NCBI RefSeq assembly: GCF_000499845.2
Contig: NC_023750.2
Location: 9,197,845 to 9,261,844 of the forward strand
Source of the DNA: Phaseolus vulgaris
Taxonomy: Eukaryota; Streptophyta; Magnoliopsida; Fabales; Fabaceae
Direction: 5' to 3'
Length of the DNA stretch: 64,000 bases
In this document: positions 12,101-23,273 of the stretch, piece after piece
How positions within the stretch are numbered: position 1 is the stretch's first letter
How the letters are laid out: every line of letters begins with the position of its first letter
Program-made: the position numbers and the translations under genes
The notes under the pieces: generated by a model
Database searches by the model: none
The model's input: the letters and a program-made list of their open reading frames with translations, nothing else
What the model was told of the DNA's origin: nothing

Positions 12101-13465
12101 TGAAGGCAGGCCGTCCAATCTACTTCTCAATATGTGAATGGTAGTTTCTTTTATTTTTAGAATGTTGATTGTCTTCAAATTTTTCCCTCTAATTGCATGT
12201 TCTTTGGCCATAGGGGAGACATGCACCCTGCATTATGGGGTTATCCAGTGGGAAATAGCTGGAGAACTACTGATGACATTACTGATAACTGGGAAAGGTA
12301 AAATCAAAGCATAAGAAATTCTAACAAAGTTTGGTTTATGCTTTAGTGGTTGTAGAAAATATCTGTAAAATGATTCACTTTTTGGCAGAATGCTTTCAAG
12401 GATAGACACCAATGATGTTTATGCTGATTTTGCAAAACCTGGTGGTTGGAATGGTATGAATTTCACTAATGACTCATGTGAGTTTCTCTTTTATGTTCAT
12501 CTGACATTCTAAACAATCCTTAAAATCAATAGATCCTGACATGCTGGAGGTAGGAAATGGAGGGATGAAGAAACATGAATACATTGTTCACTTCAGTTTA
12601 TGGGCCATTTCCAAGGTACCATCCATCTCAAATCTCATGCTGCTAGTATCTAACTTCTATGAAGACATATATATATACTTTGGATTAAATTGTCTATGAA
12701 CTGACATTGCAAATAGTGTGTATAATTACATTGTCTTCTAACTAAAAATAGATATAAGTTTCTTGAATCCCTTAAGAACTATTGACACTATAGAGATATT
12801 ACATATTGCAGGCTCCTCTTCTTGTTGGCTGTGATCCTGGAAATATGACAGATGACACTCTAGAGATACTATCAAATGCAGAGGTTATTGCTGTTAACCA
12901 AGGTGAAGAGATACTAACAATTCTGCATTGTGCATTAAGCTGATGGTGTTTTTGTGTGTGGTTTTTAATATGGTTGTGTTCCAATTTTAGATCCACTTGG
13001 TATACAAGGTAAAAAGGTTAGGATGGAAGGTGCTTTAGAGGTAAATTGTTCTTGCTATTATACCATGTAATGTAGACATGCATGCAGTTGAAGAAGAAGG
13101 AAAGGAAAGAACAATGAAAATTGAAATGTGTTTTTTGATCAGATTTGGGCAGGTCCTCTATCAGAATACAGGGTGGCTGTTCTCATACTCAATAAATACG
13201 GTGATCGGCATGCAGTGATTAGTGCTGAATGGGATGATATTGGGCTTGACCCTTCAACTGTTGTTGAAGCAAGAGACCTTTGGGAGGTAAGACAATGATT
13301 TTGATCTCAAATTATACATTGTTTTTCTTGGATAGTGATGCTGTAACATATGTTATGTCGTAATGGATGCAGCACGAGATATTGAAAAGACAATTCGTGG
13401 GCAAATTGACTGTCACTGTTGAACCACACTCTTGCAAAATGTATGTGTTGAAGCCAATAGCTTGA
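3181..13465 (+). CDS. Alpha-galactosidase, GH27 family (15 exons, LINE in intron 1, exon 1 frameshift)
   Basis: This is a secreted or vacuolar GH27 alpha-galactosidase (EC 3.2.1.22), which removes terminal alpha-galactose from galacto-oligosaccharides or galactolipids. The exons are 3181-3324, 10604-10662, 10985-11041, 11150-11184, 11293-11396, 11509-11584, 11913-11971, 12075-12140, 12214-12297, 12389-12453, 12533-12615, 12812-12902, 12991-13040, 13143-13286 and 13373-13465; phases agree throughout, giving about 402 residues. Family blocks are [19 protein letters not shown] (exons 1-2), [12 protein letters not shown] with the nucleophile Asp (exons 6-7), SWRTTDDI (exon 9), GGWN/DPDML with the acid/base Asp (exons 10-11) and APLLVGCD (exon 12). 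The ATG at 3181 opens a hydrophobic signal peptide, but that frame stops at 3247. Family similarity resumes one frame over, as if one T were extra in GATTCTTAGG. The intron after exon 5 begins with GC. Intron 1 contains a full LINE. The enzyme identity is secure; whether this allele is functional is uncertain. Confidence 0.85.
3391..3405. repeat. Target-site duplication, left copy
   Basis: The sequence atcacatcacaacac is found here and again directly after the poly(A) tail of the LINE at 10540-10554. This fixes both ends of the insertion. Confidence 0.93.
3417..5692 (+). pseudogene. LINE ORF1 (RRM + DUF4283 RNA-binding protein), frameshifted
   Basis: ORF1 encodes the nucleic-acid chaperone that coats LINE RNA. 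The first ATG inside the element (3417) opens a frame with an RRM-like fold at about residues 36-115 (FFFSNFP, then GKRFGFVRL). The frame then shifts by one base in or near the A-run at about 3993-3998 and continues from about 4000 to the stop at 5690-5692. The second part holds the DUF4283-type block ([28 protein letters not shown]) and a long low-complexity tail ending in basic residues. No CCHC zinc knuckle was seen. The stop codon overlaps the ORF2 start (ATGA). If the A-run change is a sequencing error, ORF1 would be intact. Confidence 0.85.
5689..9365 (+). pseudogene. LINE ORF2 (endonuclease / reverse transcriptase / zf-RVT), frameshifted
   Basis: ORF2 is the replication protein for target-primed reverse transcription. 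The endonuclease begins [10 protein letters not shown], with the catalytic QETK block, CGDFNAV, and SDHC beyond the shift. Near 6222 one base is missing: the frame reads FLTCLWL where family members have [13 protein letters not shown], and the rest continues in the frame of 6231-9365. The reverse transcriptase has PGPDGF (about 7060), [14 protein letters not shown] (7431-7454), [11 protein letters not shown] and the FADD active site at 7752-7763. In motif A the second, usually Asp, position is Asn (codon 7455-7457), while the catalytic first Asp is kept. The C terminus has the zf-RVT pattern ([17 protein letters not shown]). The stop is at 9363-9365. Confidence 0.9.
9366..10539 (+). other. LINE 3' untranslated region and poly(A) tail
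   Basis: This is non-coding sequence after ORF2, rich in TG and GCAGC words. It ends ATTTATTTATTGCTGAT followed by 14 A. The small open frames inside (for example 9979-10239) have no counterpart in known LINE proteins. The TTTATTTATT stretch close to the tail is typical of plant L1 3' ends. Confidence 0.8.
10540..10554. repeat. Target-site duplication, right copy
   Basis: An exact copy of the 15 bases at 3391-3405 (the first A is shared with the poly(A) tail, so 14 are certain). It restores the original intron 1 sequence downstream of the LINE. Confidence 0.93.
11397..11508 (+). other. GC-AG intron of the alpha-galactosidase gene
   Basis: Exon 5 must end GATGCAGG to give SDAG, and the intron then begins GCACAAG, not GT. 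The acceptor TTTTGCAG is normal. GC-AG introns are a known minor class of U2 introns. No GT at this point would keep the conserved SDAG/YYTC junction in frame. Confidence 0.75.
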
Positions 13466-14372
13466 GTTTCAAAACATGATGTTGGATTCATGTTTCCCTA
13501 GTTATGAATATTTATGCAGTATTTTGTGTCAGTGTATGTGTTTCTTTGATTATATCTTGATTCCTCATGGTTAGGATAATCCTTAACCATTTTTAGAAAG
13601 ATTATACTTTTGATAATTCTGGGAGTTGTGTATAGTTTCTGATGTAACAGTTTAAAAAAGATATAATAAAAAATAAATTTGTAATTAAATTATGTAAAAA
13701 ATAATTAAAGTAATAATATTAGGAGTTGTAGTGTCAGTATATTGGTGTATGTGGAAAAAAAAAAGGTGAATTTTTTTATGACAAACTAAACCAAGGAAAT
13801 GTGGATTCTACAATCAAATCATACTTTTGGTTTGATGAAACTGATTTTAATTTTTTTCTAAAAATCAGTCACTTAATCCATTATAACTAAAATGAGTTAC
13901 AACAATTATAGTAATCAGAATAGATTCTGAAAATATAAAATTCATTTTATAGTTTTTATTGAACTTTAACAACCTATTTTACATTTATTTAAAAAGAAGA
14001 TAACGACAAATATAATACTTAACAACCTGTTTTATGCTTTGATAATAATTATCTTATATTTAATTAAAAAATTCATTTTAAAGGTCAAAATAAGGACTCA
14101 AATCAAATTATTGATCTAAGAGATGTAACTGTCAAGCCAAAACTTGTGGAAAACTGATTATTGTTTAGTTATAATATTCACTTATCATATATGGTTCATG
14201 TTTATAACCACTTCTATTTATCTGGTTAGTTATTATCATGGTAATTTTTTTATACTATCAAACCATTTTAAGAAGTTCAATACCTATTTTGTTTTAAAAT
14301 TTGTACAAACATATTACATTGAAATAAAGATGAATAATAAAATGTGGGATAAATTGATATATAAAATGTGGG

Positions 14373-14418
<46 letters not shown>

Positions 14419-15380
14419 AAAAAAAGAAAAAAGAAAAAAATTGATTAGGTAAGTTTGAGGAATTAGTTGAGATTTTAATGTAGTGAAAACGATGTGCTAT
14501 TATTGAACCTGTAAAAATATATAAAATTGCTTTTGGCAACTCACAATAACTAATTGTTTGGATTTGAAGGAAAACAGAATAAAAAGTAAAATTATTTGAA
14601 TTCATTAAAAAGAGTATAAAATAAAGATATAAAAGTGTGGGCGTGATTAATAAAAGAAATTTAATTTTTTATAAGATTAGAATTGTGTCCATGTGGTTAC
14701 AATTAATTTAAAATAATAATTGAAATAATTACTATTTGTAAAGTCAATTGAAGTAAATACGCTGAAAGTTTAGCCAGACATAAAATTGTGGAAAATAATT
14801 TTTGATAAAATTAAAATATAAATAATTATAAAAATTGAAGTAAAATTATAAATTTTGTAAAACATAATTGAAATTGGTGTAAAGATTCAGAATGCAATTA
14901 ATATTGAAGATAAAGTTTTACAATACAATATCATAGAAAAATAATTATATGATATCTAATACCGTCAACAGTATAAAAAAATTCACAAAAACTATTATTA
15001 TTATAAGTTTATCAATTTATTATTATTATTAACTTTATTATCATGACTTTTATTATTATAATAATTATTTACGATTTTATTATATTTATATATTATTATT
15101 ACTAATTTTTTATTATTATATTCTATAATTATTATTATTTAAACTATTATTATATTATTCTTATATTATAACCAATTACCTTATATATTAAAACATGACA
15201 ATCGATTTTCTCTTCACACTTCAGTTATCCCCTCTGCATAATCAATTATCTCCATGGCATCTTACATTTACACTTGAAAATGTTCAAGAACTCTAACAAT
15301 CACCCGTGATAGCTCCACAAAACCACCTCTTTACTCAACAACACCACTTCACGAACAAGCTCACATGCATGCATCACCAT
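13466..15380. other. AT-rich intergenic spacer with a TA microsatellite
   Basis: This is the 3' flank of the alpha-galactosidase gene, followed by AT-rich DNA. It holds a perfect (TA)n run at about 14375-14415 and an ATT-rich tract at about 14996-15178. No coding segment was recognised; the 102-residue frame at 14144 runs straight through the TA repeat and is spurious. Confidence 0.6.
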
Positions 15381-15542
15381 TGTGCATTTTCACATGAATC
15401 TTTGCATGCAATGTAAAGTGAAAGATAAGTTCATTGTGCATTTTCACATGAATCCTTGCATGCAATGTAAAGTGAAGGATAAGTTCATTGTGCATTTTCA
15501 CATGAATCTTTGCATGCAATGTAAAGTGAAACCTAAGTTCTT
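15381..15542. repeat. Three tandem copies of a 54-bp unit
   Basis: The unit starts TGTGCATTTTCACATGAATC and repeats at 15381, 15435 and 15489 with only a few differences. It contains the palindromic word TGCATGCA. The array lies downstream of the TAF11 gene and the alpha-galactosidase gene, which converge here. 54 is divisible by 3, so it stays open in one frame, but no gene context supports coding. Confidence 0.88.
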
Positions 15543-15570
15543 ATTTTCACTCCACCCTGCCCGTGAACAG

Positions 15571-15639
15571 TACTCATCCGAATGTAAACATATTACTCAT
15601 CAGAATGTAAACATATTACTCATCAGAATGCAAACATAG
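15571..15639. repeat. Three tandem copies of a 23-bp unit
   Basis: The unit TACTCATC(C/A)GAATGTAAACATAT starts at 15571, 15594 and 15617 with one or two changes per copy. It follows the 54-bp array by about 30 bases. Confidence 0.85.
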
Positions 15640-15730
15640 TGGAAAGAATTATGATCAAGAAAGCTGACTCGTGAGAATATATGAGAAAAAGATAAAATGC
15701 TAGCTGAGTCACAGAAATGTGAATCTTTTT

Positions 15731-15917
15731 ATATTGTAAATCATAAATAGATACAGACTGCAAAATTGAATCTTCCTTTTGCAAAGTAGTGATATCATGC
15801 ACAGTATTCATATTTGGTAGATATAATTTATATTGTAAATGATAAACAGATACTGACTGCAAAATTAAATCTTCCTTTTGCAAAGTAGTGATATCATGCA
15901 CAATATTCATATTTGGC
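15731..15917. repeat. Direct duplication with 99-bp period in the TAF11 3' region
   Basis: The segment 15731-15817 (starting ATATTGTAAATCATAAA) is repeated at 15830-15916 with a few substitutions. The second copy ends four bases before the TAF11 stop codon complement (15921-15923), so the duplication lies wholly in the presumed 3' untranslated region of TAF11. Confidence 0.88.
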
Positions 15918-15920
15918 CAT

Positions 15921-18051
15921 CTACCGGAAGAGTCTGGAGGCTGATCTCTTAAATACTTTTCCTTCAAGTTTTAGTCGTCTATACGCTTCTCGCAGATGAC
16001 AAGGCCGAATTGGTCCAGATTCCTTCCTTTCTTTCATAACTATTCTAGCTGCAAAAAATACTACAATTGATTAATATAAACAATTGGAATTATGCAAAAT
16101 CTGTGCATATCCTTGAAATTATTACTGTGATATTTGTTTGCATTTTGCAATAATTTTAGAAGGAAGTGCTCAAACTTACAAAGGAAAACTAGCCTTACCT
16201 GTTTCAACAACTTCACCAACAAACATTTTTGCAATGCCTGATACTACAATCGTAATTGGCACTGAAATCTTCTGGGTCCCAGTGATGCTAGCCAATAACT
16301 GATAGAGGGAGGGAGGGAGAGGAGAAAATTTCATAAAATATTGTTATATAAATTACTAGTTCAAATTTGGATATAAAGAATGATAATTCGTAAAAACAAC
16401 TGCAAAATTATGAGTTAAATCCAAAAGAAGCAGCATGCACACACCAAGCTAATAACCCAGGAGAAAATGCAAAAGGTTACCTCAATCAGCTAAAAATTGG
16501 ACAAAGTCCAACTGTAAGGTGGTGGTGGTATAATTTAATCCTCTACGAGTCTTGACATTAAAATTATTTTTTCATCAATCAAGAAATAAACCATTCTACT
16601 CGTCTAATCCATAAAGCTTCAATTCTGACAGATGATCAATTTCATTAAATACAGCAGCTTATTGATCTCTCTATGATTGTTTGATGCAATGACATTGATA
16701 ACATATCTGTGATGCCCTTATTCTTTTTTCTCCATCATATTTTACTTACACCTATTAACTTCCCGGGTAAAATTTCCTTAACATCAACAAGCCACCAATC
16801 CAAAACCATACTTGTTTTTATTTCCATAAATTACACAGTCCTGAGATTTCATCAAATCTACCCTCTGCCTTTTTAATCCCTACCCTACACTAACTCCTCT
16901 TGTATATAAATGTTTAAAATACATTACAGTTACTTCCTCTATACAATACCAATAAAACACATTACACAGAGCAACCCTGTACGGAAGAAACAACAAACGT
17001 CAAAAACACATCATCCATACAATACTCAGGAAACACATTACATGGTGCAACTCTGTAATAAAGATCACTAAGTAACAATTACCCCATGCAACACTGTAAG
17101 AAAGGTTACTGTAAACATTAAAAAAAAACAGAGGGGTCATGTACAATTTCAAACAAGAAATATCGGGAGTGTCATTGTAATTTTCTCATGTTTCAATCTC
17201 CTATCAAAACAAATGAAATCCAAATCCAAAAGCACGTTAACAGTATAAATCAGTATAACGTGTTTTACCCAACACAAAAACCATTAAAGTTGCTTCAACT
17301 CGAAATTAATCCATGTCACAGTTCCTTAAAGCAAAGTCAAACAAGGGAACATTTTCCTCTAATCACATTAACTGGATTAAATCAAACATGTGAATATACA
17401 GCTAAAGTGACAAATAAAAAATGTGAATATATACCTAAAATCACATTAACTGGTATTTCAACGTGATTTTAAATGATACAAGGTGAATACAAACATGCAT
17501 CTTGAGAAAGTGTTAAATTTGGCAAAGCAAAGCAATGAAACCCAACTGGGATAATATAAGAAGAGAAGAAGACACACCCTTTTCATGTTAGCTCTCTGAA
17601 ACCCAGCCCTCCGAAAGGACTCGTATCTACTCATCTGCTCATTGCTGAATTGCGACAAAATAGCCCTGAAAAAGAAAAGGGATGAAATTGGTAAATAAGG
17701 TAAAAAAAGGTAACGAATTTGAATTGAAGTGAAGTGAGTTACGAACTGCATCTTGGCCATTTTGTGAGGGTCGCCGGTGGAAGGGAGCTTGGAAAGCTCA
17801 ACGTCCATGTTGTCTTCTTCCTCCTCCTCTTCATCGTCCTTGTCCTTGTCTTTGTCTTTGTTCTTGACGACCGCACTCGCCTTCTGTGGAGGCCCTGGAT
17901 TGAGGGGTAGAAGAGAAGGAGAAGGAATAGGGTTTTGATTATGATTATGGTTATGGCTATGGTTATGGATTGAATCTGCCTCTGTCTCCGTCGGAGATTC
18001 AGGCGGTGATTCCTCGAACGCTGCTTCGAACGGATCCTTCGATTGCTTCAT
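15921..18051 (-). CDS. TAF11: Transcription initiation factor TFIID subunit 11 (TAF11)
   Basis: TAF11 is a histone-fold subunit of TFIID that pairs with TAF13 and contacts TBP/TFIIA during RNA polymerase II initiation in the nucleus. There are four minus-strand exons, all with GT..AG borders: 17747-18051, 17578-17665, 16199-16298 and 15921-16048, totalling 206 residues, close to the usual plant length. The protein starts MKQSKDPFEAAFEE. Next come a His/Asn-rich low-complexity stretch, an acidic/Lys run (KDKDKDKDDEEEEEED) and MDVELSK. The conserved domain runs MAKMQ/AILSQFSNEQMSRYESFRR (exons 1-2), the histone-fold core LLASITGTQKI..SGIAKMFVGEVVETA (exon 3) and ARIVMKERKESGPIRPCHLREAYRRLKLEG to RLFR (exon 4). 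The stop is at 15921-15923. The start is the first ATG of the frame and matches the plant N-terminal motif. Confidence 0.95.
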
Positions 18052-18059
18052 TCCGGAAC

Positions 18060-18955
18060 ACGCTTGTTTGGATCAGTGAGAGAACTTTTTCAGATAGGAT
18101 TTAGAGTGATTTAAGAGTTATAAGTTATAAGAAGATTTTTTTTTTTTAAATATGTAAAATATAAGTTACAAATTTATTATTTCTCTAAAAAATATTTAAA
18201 CAATAAAATATGAGATATTTTTTTTATAAATTTTAGTTAATTAAAATTTAATAAATATCTATAAAATATATTTTTAAAAAATCAAATCAAATCAAATAAA
18301 AATTAAAAAAATAATTTTATTATTTAATAATTTTATTTTAATTATTATTAAGTATGTAATTTATATTTATTATTATTATTTTAGTTACTATCATTATTTA
18401 TAATTTTATTACCTTTATATATATATATATATATATAGATAGTTACAACCATCTCTTTTTTTTCAACATATTTTCTCCACTAGTTCATGAAAGATAAAAA
18501 TACATTTTTGAGAAAAATATTGTAAGGAGATTTCTATTTTACTTTTATCAATACAACTCATTTTACAATCTTTTATAATTACAATCATAACAATTAATAA
18601 AAAAAATTATTTTAGAATAATTATTATAATATCTAATTTTTTAATTTATTATTATCACTAAAAAAATGGATACAGAAACTCGTGTGTTTCCATTGGTATT
18701 GTGAAAAACATTTTACTTTGTCAATACTACCAACATAATTTGTGTATGTTTCACGAAGATTAAATAGCAACAGTAACTTGTGAAAATATATAATCACTCA
18801 AATCAATATTCTGTAAAGCATAAAGCACACATATATTTACAGTGAAAATAAATACAATGACAATGTCACAGGAAAACATGCAGAATACACACTGCCACTG
18901 GTTCTGAAGAGAGAAGGGAAGAACACAGGTTCTACAAATTGACATACAACAACAA
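18060..18955. other. AT-rich spacer between TAF11 and the thioredoxin gene
   Basis: The right part (about 18740-18955) is the probable 3' untranslated region of the thioredoxin gene and the left part the TAF11 promoter. It contains a (TA)n run at about 18415-18437. No coding segment was recognised. Confidence 0.55.
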
Positions 18956-20624
18956 TTACGGTTGAAATTGAGGAACTCCATCAGTAATCGCAGCAATCTT
19001 CTTCTCCAGCTCTGGCTTGTTGGCTCCTACAAGTTTGTCAAACTCTTTTCCATCTTTAAAAAAGAAGAAAGTTGGTGTGGCTTTGATGTCCAAGGAAGTG
19101 CTGAAGTCCTGCAAAATACAACAAAACCATGTTTATTGCTGTCACACAAGGAGAAGACAATAATTTAGTCCCATAACATCCAACAAATTTTCATCCTTGA
19201 TCATTGGTTTCCATATAAAGAGTTCTCTGTTGCCTAGAGTGCTGTGTGTGGAAGTAATAAATTGATCAATGGAGGAACTTCACTTCCAAATAAATAACAT
19301 ATGCAACTTCTCTACTTACTGCCAGTTCATCCACGTCGACTAATAAGAACATGATAGACGAGTGTTTCTCGGACAAGTCGCAGTAATATGGAGCAATCAT
19401 CTTACAAGGACCACACCATGTTGCACTGAAATTTGCAATAACCTGTTAAACATGAAGCTTTAGAATTAACTGTTGCACCCAAAGGAAAATTGTCCTACAC
19501 AAAGTTCAAGTGTAAACAAGTAAAACTTACAATTTTACTATCCCTACTTGCTTGTTTCAAATGTTGGTCCCAAGATTCTTTGGTAGTAATAAGTTGCACA
19601 TTCCCAGAAGCAAAATCCACATGATGATCAGAATCACCATCGTCAGTATTATTTTCCTGCAAACATTAGAAACATGAAACTACAGTCAGTCTAAGAATTA
19701 ATGAAAGACATGAGCTGGTATATACAAAATTGTTTTAGAAGCATTGAGGTGTTATGAGGCTTGCAGAACTATTAAAGAAATAAAATATTTTCCCTTCCAC
19801 AACACTTCCTCCAATTATAGGCTTCTACCAAATAGCTTAAGCTCTTAGCAAAGTAGGTCTTCTACAGAGTATTAGAGCCTCTAATCAAATGGACAAAAGT
19901 TCAAACCTTGTCACCTCCATTCTTCTACATTACATGAATATCACTAGTATAAGAACAGCACAAACTTAAACTACAATGGGATTTTACATGAAAAGGTGTG
20001 CTAGAATCTAAAACCATTCAGGGACTTCAACCTAATAGCTTTAACTTTGTTGGTCTTTGACAAGATGTAACAAAATTCTCTTTCAATTGAACATGTTCTT
20101 TTTTATCCAATTGTTGCTTGTTACCTAATGTTAATACCATTTTTATTCTTGTATCTATCCGTATTCACAAGTTATGTCAATTCGACATAGATTGACCAGA
20201 TAAACAACAAATTTATGACTTCACTGTGAGGAACTTTGGTTATGTTATATCAATTGGAGTTGTGTTGACGTACTATCAATGGTTCTTAGACTGTCTGAAG
20301 ATGCAACAATTTAGGTCTGCAAGTGGCAAGAAAACAACTCTGTTTTTGTCCCAGAAAAAAATAATCCATAGAAAAATAGCACCAGTAAAAGTTGCAACAG
20401 CAAGGCTTCCTTACACTACTATCCTCATAAGTCATAAACTACACCAGAGGGGAGAAAAATTGCTACAGACACATTCAAAATTATGACCTACGCAGTTTTA
20501 AGATAACAGTTTATCAGAGAACATCAGGAAAACATTGGGCTTTCAAGTTCATATGAGAAGAAATAACTAAAAAATTTCAATTGAAGCATCCAAATATTCT
20601 CACCCTATGCAAACAATTGCCCAT
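18956..20624 (-). CDS. Thioredoxin h-type, subgroup with MGNC start (TRX h9-like)
   Basis: This small disulfide reductase acts in the cytosol or at membranes and reduces target proteins through its CGPC site. The minus-strand exons are 20604-20624, 19531-19656, 19320-19442 and 18956-19108, all ending on codon borders, for 140 residues. Exon 1 codes for only seven residues (MGNCLHR): Gly2 and Cys4 match the N-myristoylation/palmitoylation signal known for plant TRX h9-type proteins. Exon 2 adds an acidic/His linker and [12 protein letters not shown]. Exon 3 holds [14 protein letters not shown], with Cys59 and Cys62 as the redox pair. Exon 4 holds the KATPTFFFF segment with the cis-Pro and the final helix. 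A 5' untranslated intron appears to precede exon 1. The assignment to the h9 group rests on the N terminus and the [20 protein letters not shown] and LLVDVDEL blocks. Confidence 0.95.
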
Positions 20625-20671
20625 GTAATTGTTTCAAAGCCACGACACTGCAAATCTTCAATAAAAGGACC

Positions 20672-21221
20672 CTGCAAACAGAATTTCGGCACAACAAATC
20701 TCTCAAAAATCCATAAAACTCGAAGAAAGAACAACAAACAACAGGGAAGTCAGAGACTGAAGAAGGGGATTAGTATGGCAATCACAGGAGAGTAAGAATT
20801 CCAATAAAAAGAATGAAGGTAGACAGCATGAGAATTGCAAAGCCTAGTTAGACACGATTTTCCTACTTAGATTTCTAAAAACTGTTCCAAGTTTTCATTA
20901 CCAAAATGCAAAGTAAGGATATTAAATGATATGACAGGGGTGGTGGTGATGGTGATGACGATGCAAGTGGGGTCCCATCATTCATTCAGAAAACTCATTT
21001 AGAAGATAAAAACACAAGATTTATTGCCTCTAATAGCACAAGTTCTATATCTGGGATTTAAAGCTGCCAACTTTCCATCCATTCACAACAGAAAAAGAAA
21101 CCCATGAAAAAACAACCAAAACTGAAGGGAGAAATTGTGAAATTGGATTAGGAATCAGATTGAAAGAAACCCCAAAAGTTCAATATCAGAGGAAAAAACG
21201 AAATGAAAATAAAAAACAGAC
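20672..21221 (-). other. Probable 5' UTR intron of the thioredoxin gene
   Basis: On the minus strand a good acceptor (CTGTTTGCAG) lies 47 bases upstream of the ATG, and a donor (CAAAG/GTCTG) lies just inside a leader-like segment at 21222-21300. Splicing would join a non-coding first exon to exon 1. No cDNA evidence is available here. Confidence 0.5.
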
Positions 21222-21299
21222 CTTTGGGGGAAAAAACCTAGTTTGCAGATTCGGGGCAAAAAAGGAACCGCTCCTTGAATTGAATCCGTGATTTGGGAC

Positions 21300-22335
21300 A
21301 GTGAGTTGAGGAATATAGCTAAGAGAAGATAAAGCGTTTGGATGGTGGCCAGGTTAATAAATAAATGTCTTTTTGGTTCCCAACACAGAAGATTTGTATT
21401 TGGTGTTCAGACATGGTTATTTTATTTACAGCAGTTAATTAATAATTGATAAGTAATATAATACCTACTAATCAATTCATTGAATAAAGAATGAAGACAA
21501 AGACTTTGAAAAGTTAAGAAATTCACATTTCTCAGGTGTGAAATGGAAGTTATTAATGATAAAAACCAGATGCTTCCTTAAAGAGAAGTGAAGGAAAATG
21601 GAATGTGGAATATGAAATATGAATGCGGTGATTCAATTTTGACCTCTGACCTTTGAAGACGAATCAGTACCAAGTTTTCCAGGTTATCCATAATCATAAC
21701 TGTCTATTGTCCTTTCTTTTATTATTGTCTTTTTTCTCTTTTTCAAGAGTTAATTAAATCATATTTTTTTTCAAAATATTTTTCCTTAGATTTTTTCAAT
21801 TATATTTATATTTAAAAATTGAATGATTTAATATTTCAAAAATACATGGATTATTTTATTGAAAATAACTAATGTATTTAACTAAATATTTACTAAAAAT
21901 TGGATCCCAAATAGATTATTTTTATCCCAAATATTAAATACAAAATACAAGTCTTGTGAGAGCTATTTTTGTTTGGATAGAGTGATGTGTGAGAAAAAAA
22001 AAAGTGATTAAACGTTTATAATTTTCTTCTCAAAAAAAAAAAAATTAAAAATCTTCACTTTCTTCTTTTATTTAAAGGTTTCTTTTGAATTTTACAATAT
22101 CATTTTTTTAATTATTTAATTCGATGTCAAAAATGTTTTTGAGATCACAAAGTTTAAAAAGTTACTTTCTTACATAATTAAAAGTTTCTAAATTGTGTAA
22201 TCTAGAAGATATTTTTTTACGTATGTATTATATCGTTTAAAAATATTTTTTATATAATTTTTTTTTATTATTCAATTTGTAAGTGTTCTAGCCAAGACAG
22301 ATGACCCTTAGTTAGAGCATAAAAGATAACATCAG
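21300..22335. other. AT-rich spacer upstream of the thioredoxin gene
   Basis: This is the promoter region of the thioredoxin gene and the left flank of the Tat-type gypsy element. No coding segment and no clear element were found. Confidence 0.5.
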
Positions 22336-22435
22336 AACAATCTCTTTTTTTTGTCTCAATCGTGCTTTTAGGTACACATCGTTTGCCTCTCTGACTTGCT
22401 GCCTTAATCCATTGCATACTACTGAACTCTTTATT
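22336..22435. repeat. Left copy of the ~100-bp terminal direct repeat
   Basis: This begins AACAATCTCTTT and includes ATCGTTTGCCTCTCTG and ACTGAACTC. It matches 30686-30783 in direct orientation with roughly 85 percent identity by eye. A pyrimidine tract (CCTTTCTCTCTT, near 22460) follows and could be the complement of the polypurine tract for minus-strand priming. Confidence 0.7.
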
Positions 22436-22472
22436 TGCATCCTCTACTATTGTACTTGTCCTTTCTCTCTTA

Positions 22473-23168
22473 ATGGATTACAACTTCATTTACTCCTGGG
22501 CTAGACACGACATTTTTCGCGAATTCTCTGTCTTTACCTCTTCCACCAAGATTGAAAACTTCCGTCATGCCCAAACCTTGAGTCGTTCTGATCTTGAATA
22601 CCACATTCTCGTTGTTCCTAACATCCCTGATGAACCTGTTTGCAAAGACCGCCAGAACGAACAACCTTTCTGCTTCTTTTACGAAACTCTCTTTACTAAA
22701 CTCAGCGTTCGTCTTCCACTATCATCCTTCGAAAAGGGTGTTTTGACTATCATGAACGTTGCTCCCGCTCAACTCCACCCCAATAGTTGGGCCTTCATCA
22801 CGGTCTTCCAAATTCTCTACACTCACTTTGACATTACTCCTAGACCCGACATGTTGTTTTACTTTTTTGAATTCAAACCCTCCAAACGAACCTCCTGGGC
22901 TTCTCTCTATGGCGTCTCCGGCCGAGGTCTCTTATCACTATTTCAGTCTTCCTATAAAACATCTAAAGGAAAGTTTCTCAAAATTCAAACTGATTGTCTC
23001 GATTTTGACCTATTAACCAGTTTGCCTTTATATTGGTCTCCCCGACCCCAAAGCCAAACTCCCCGTTCTGTTGATGATTTAGAAAACAACGAATTAAATG
23101 GTTGCACAACACTTGACCAATTGGACACCATATTTGAAACCTCTATACTCTTAAATCTCGAACCCTGA
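22473..23168 (+). CDS. Antisense ORF of the Tat element, first part (putative gypsy-type transposon domain)
   Basis: This 231-residue frame lies on the strand opposite to gag-pol, near the 3' end of the gypsy element. It starts at an ATG 37 bases after the terminal repeat and a pyrimidine-rich leader. The sequence FEKGVLTIMNVAPAQLHPNSWAFITVF, seen here in pieces (VAPAQLHPNSW, FITVFQIL, PDMLFYFFEFK), resembles the plant family called putative gypsy type transposon (PF04195-like), from memory and unchecked. There is no signal peptide and no known catalytic motif. A second ORF on the same strand follows after 105 bases, and the two may be exons of one gene. Extra ORFs in antisense are known from some Tat elements (Retand type). 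Its function is unknown. That it is open over its full length while pol is broken is notable. Confidence 0.7.
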   Translation: MDYNFIYSWARHDIFREFSVFTSSTKIENFRHAQTLSRSDLEYHILVVPNIPDEPVCKDRQNEQPFCFFYETLFTKLSVRLPLSSFEKGVLTIMNVAPAQLHPNSWAFITVFQILYTHFDITPRPDMLFYFFEFKPSKRTSWASLYGVSGRGLLSLFQSSYKTSKGKFLKIQTDCLDFDLLTSLPLYWSPRPQSQTPRSVDDLENNELNGCTTLDQLDTIFETSILLNLEP

Positions 23169-23273
23169 CCTACCGATGTTAAAGTTTGCATTGGTGTTTT
23201 ACTCCTTCACTACTTTTCCATTTATTCCTTCTTTGTATTTACAACTAACCATAATTTTCATGCATAAAACACC

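Noticed and set aside
15381..15639. Possible CRISPR-like array because of evenly spaced repeats
   Set aside because: The repeats are adjacent tandem copies without unique spacers, and the window is from a plant nuclear genome.
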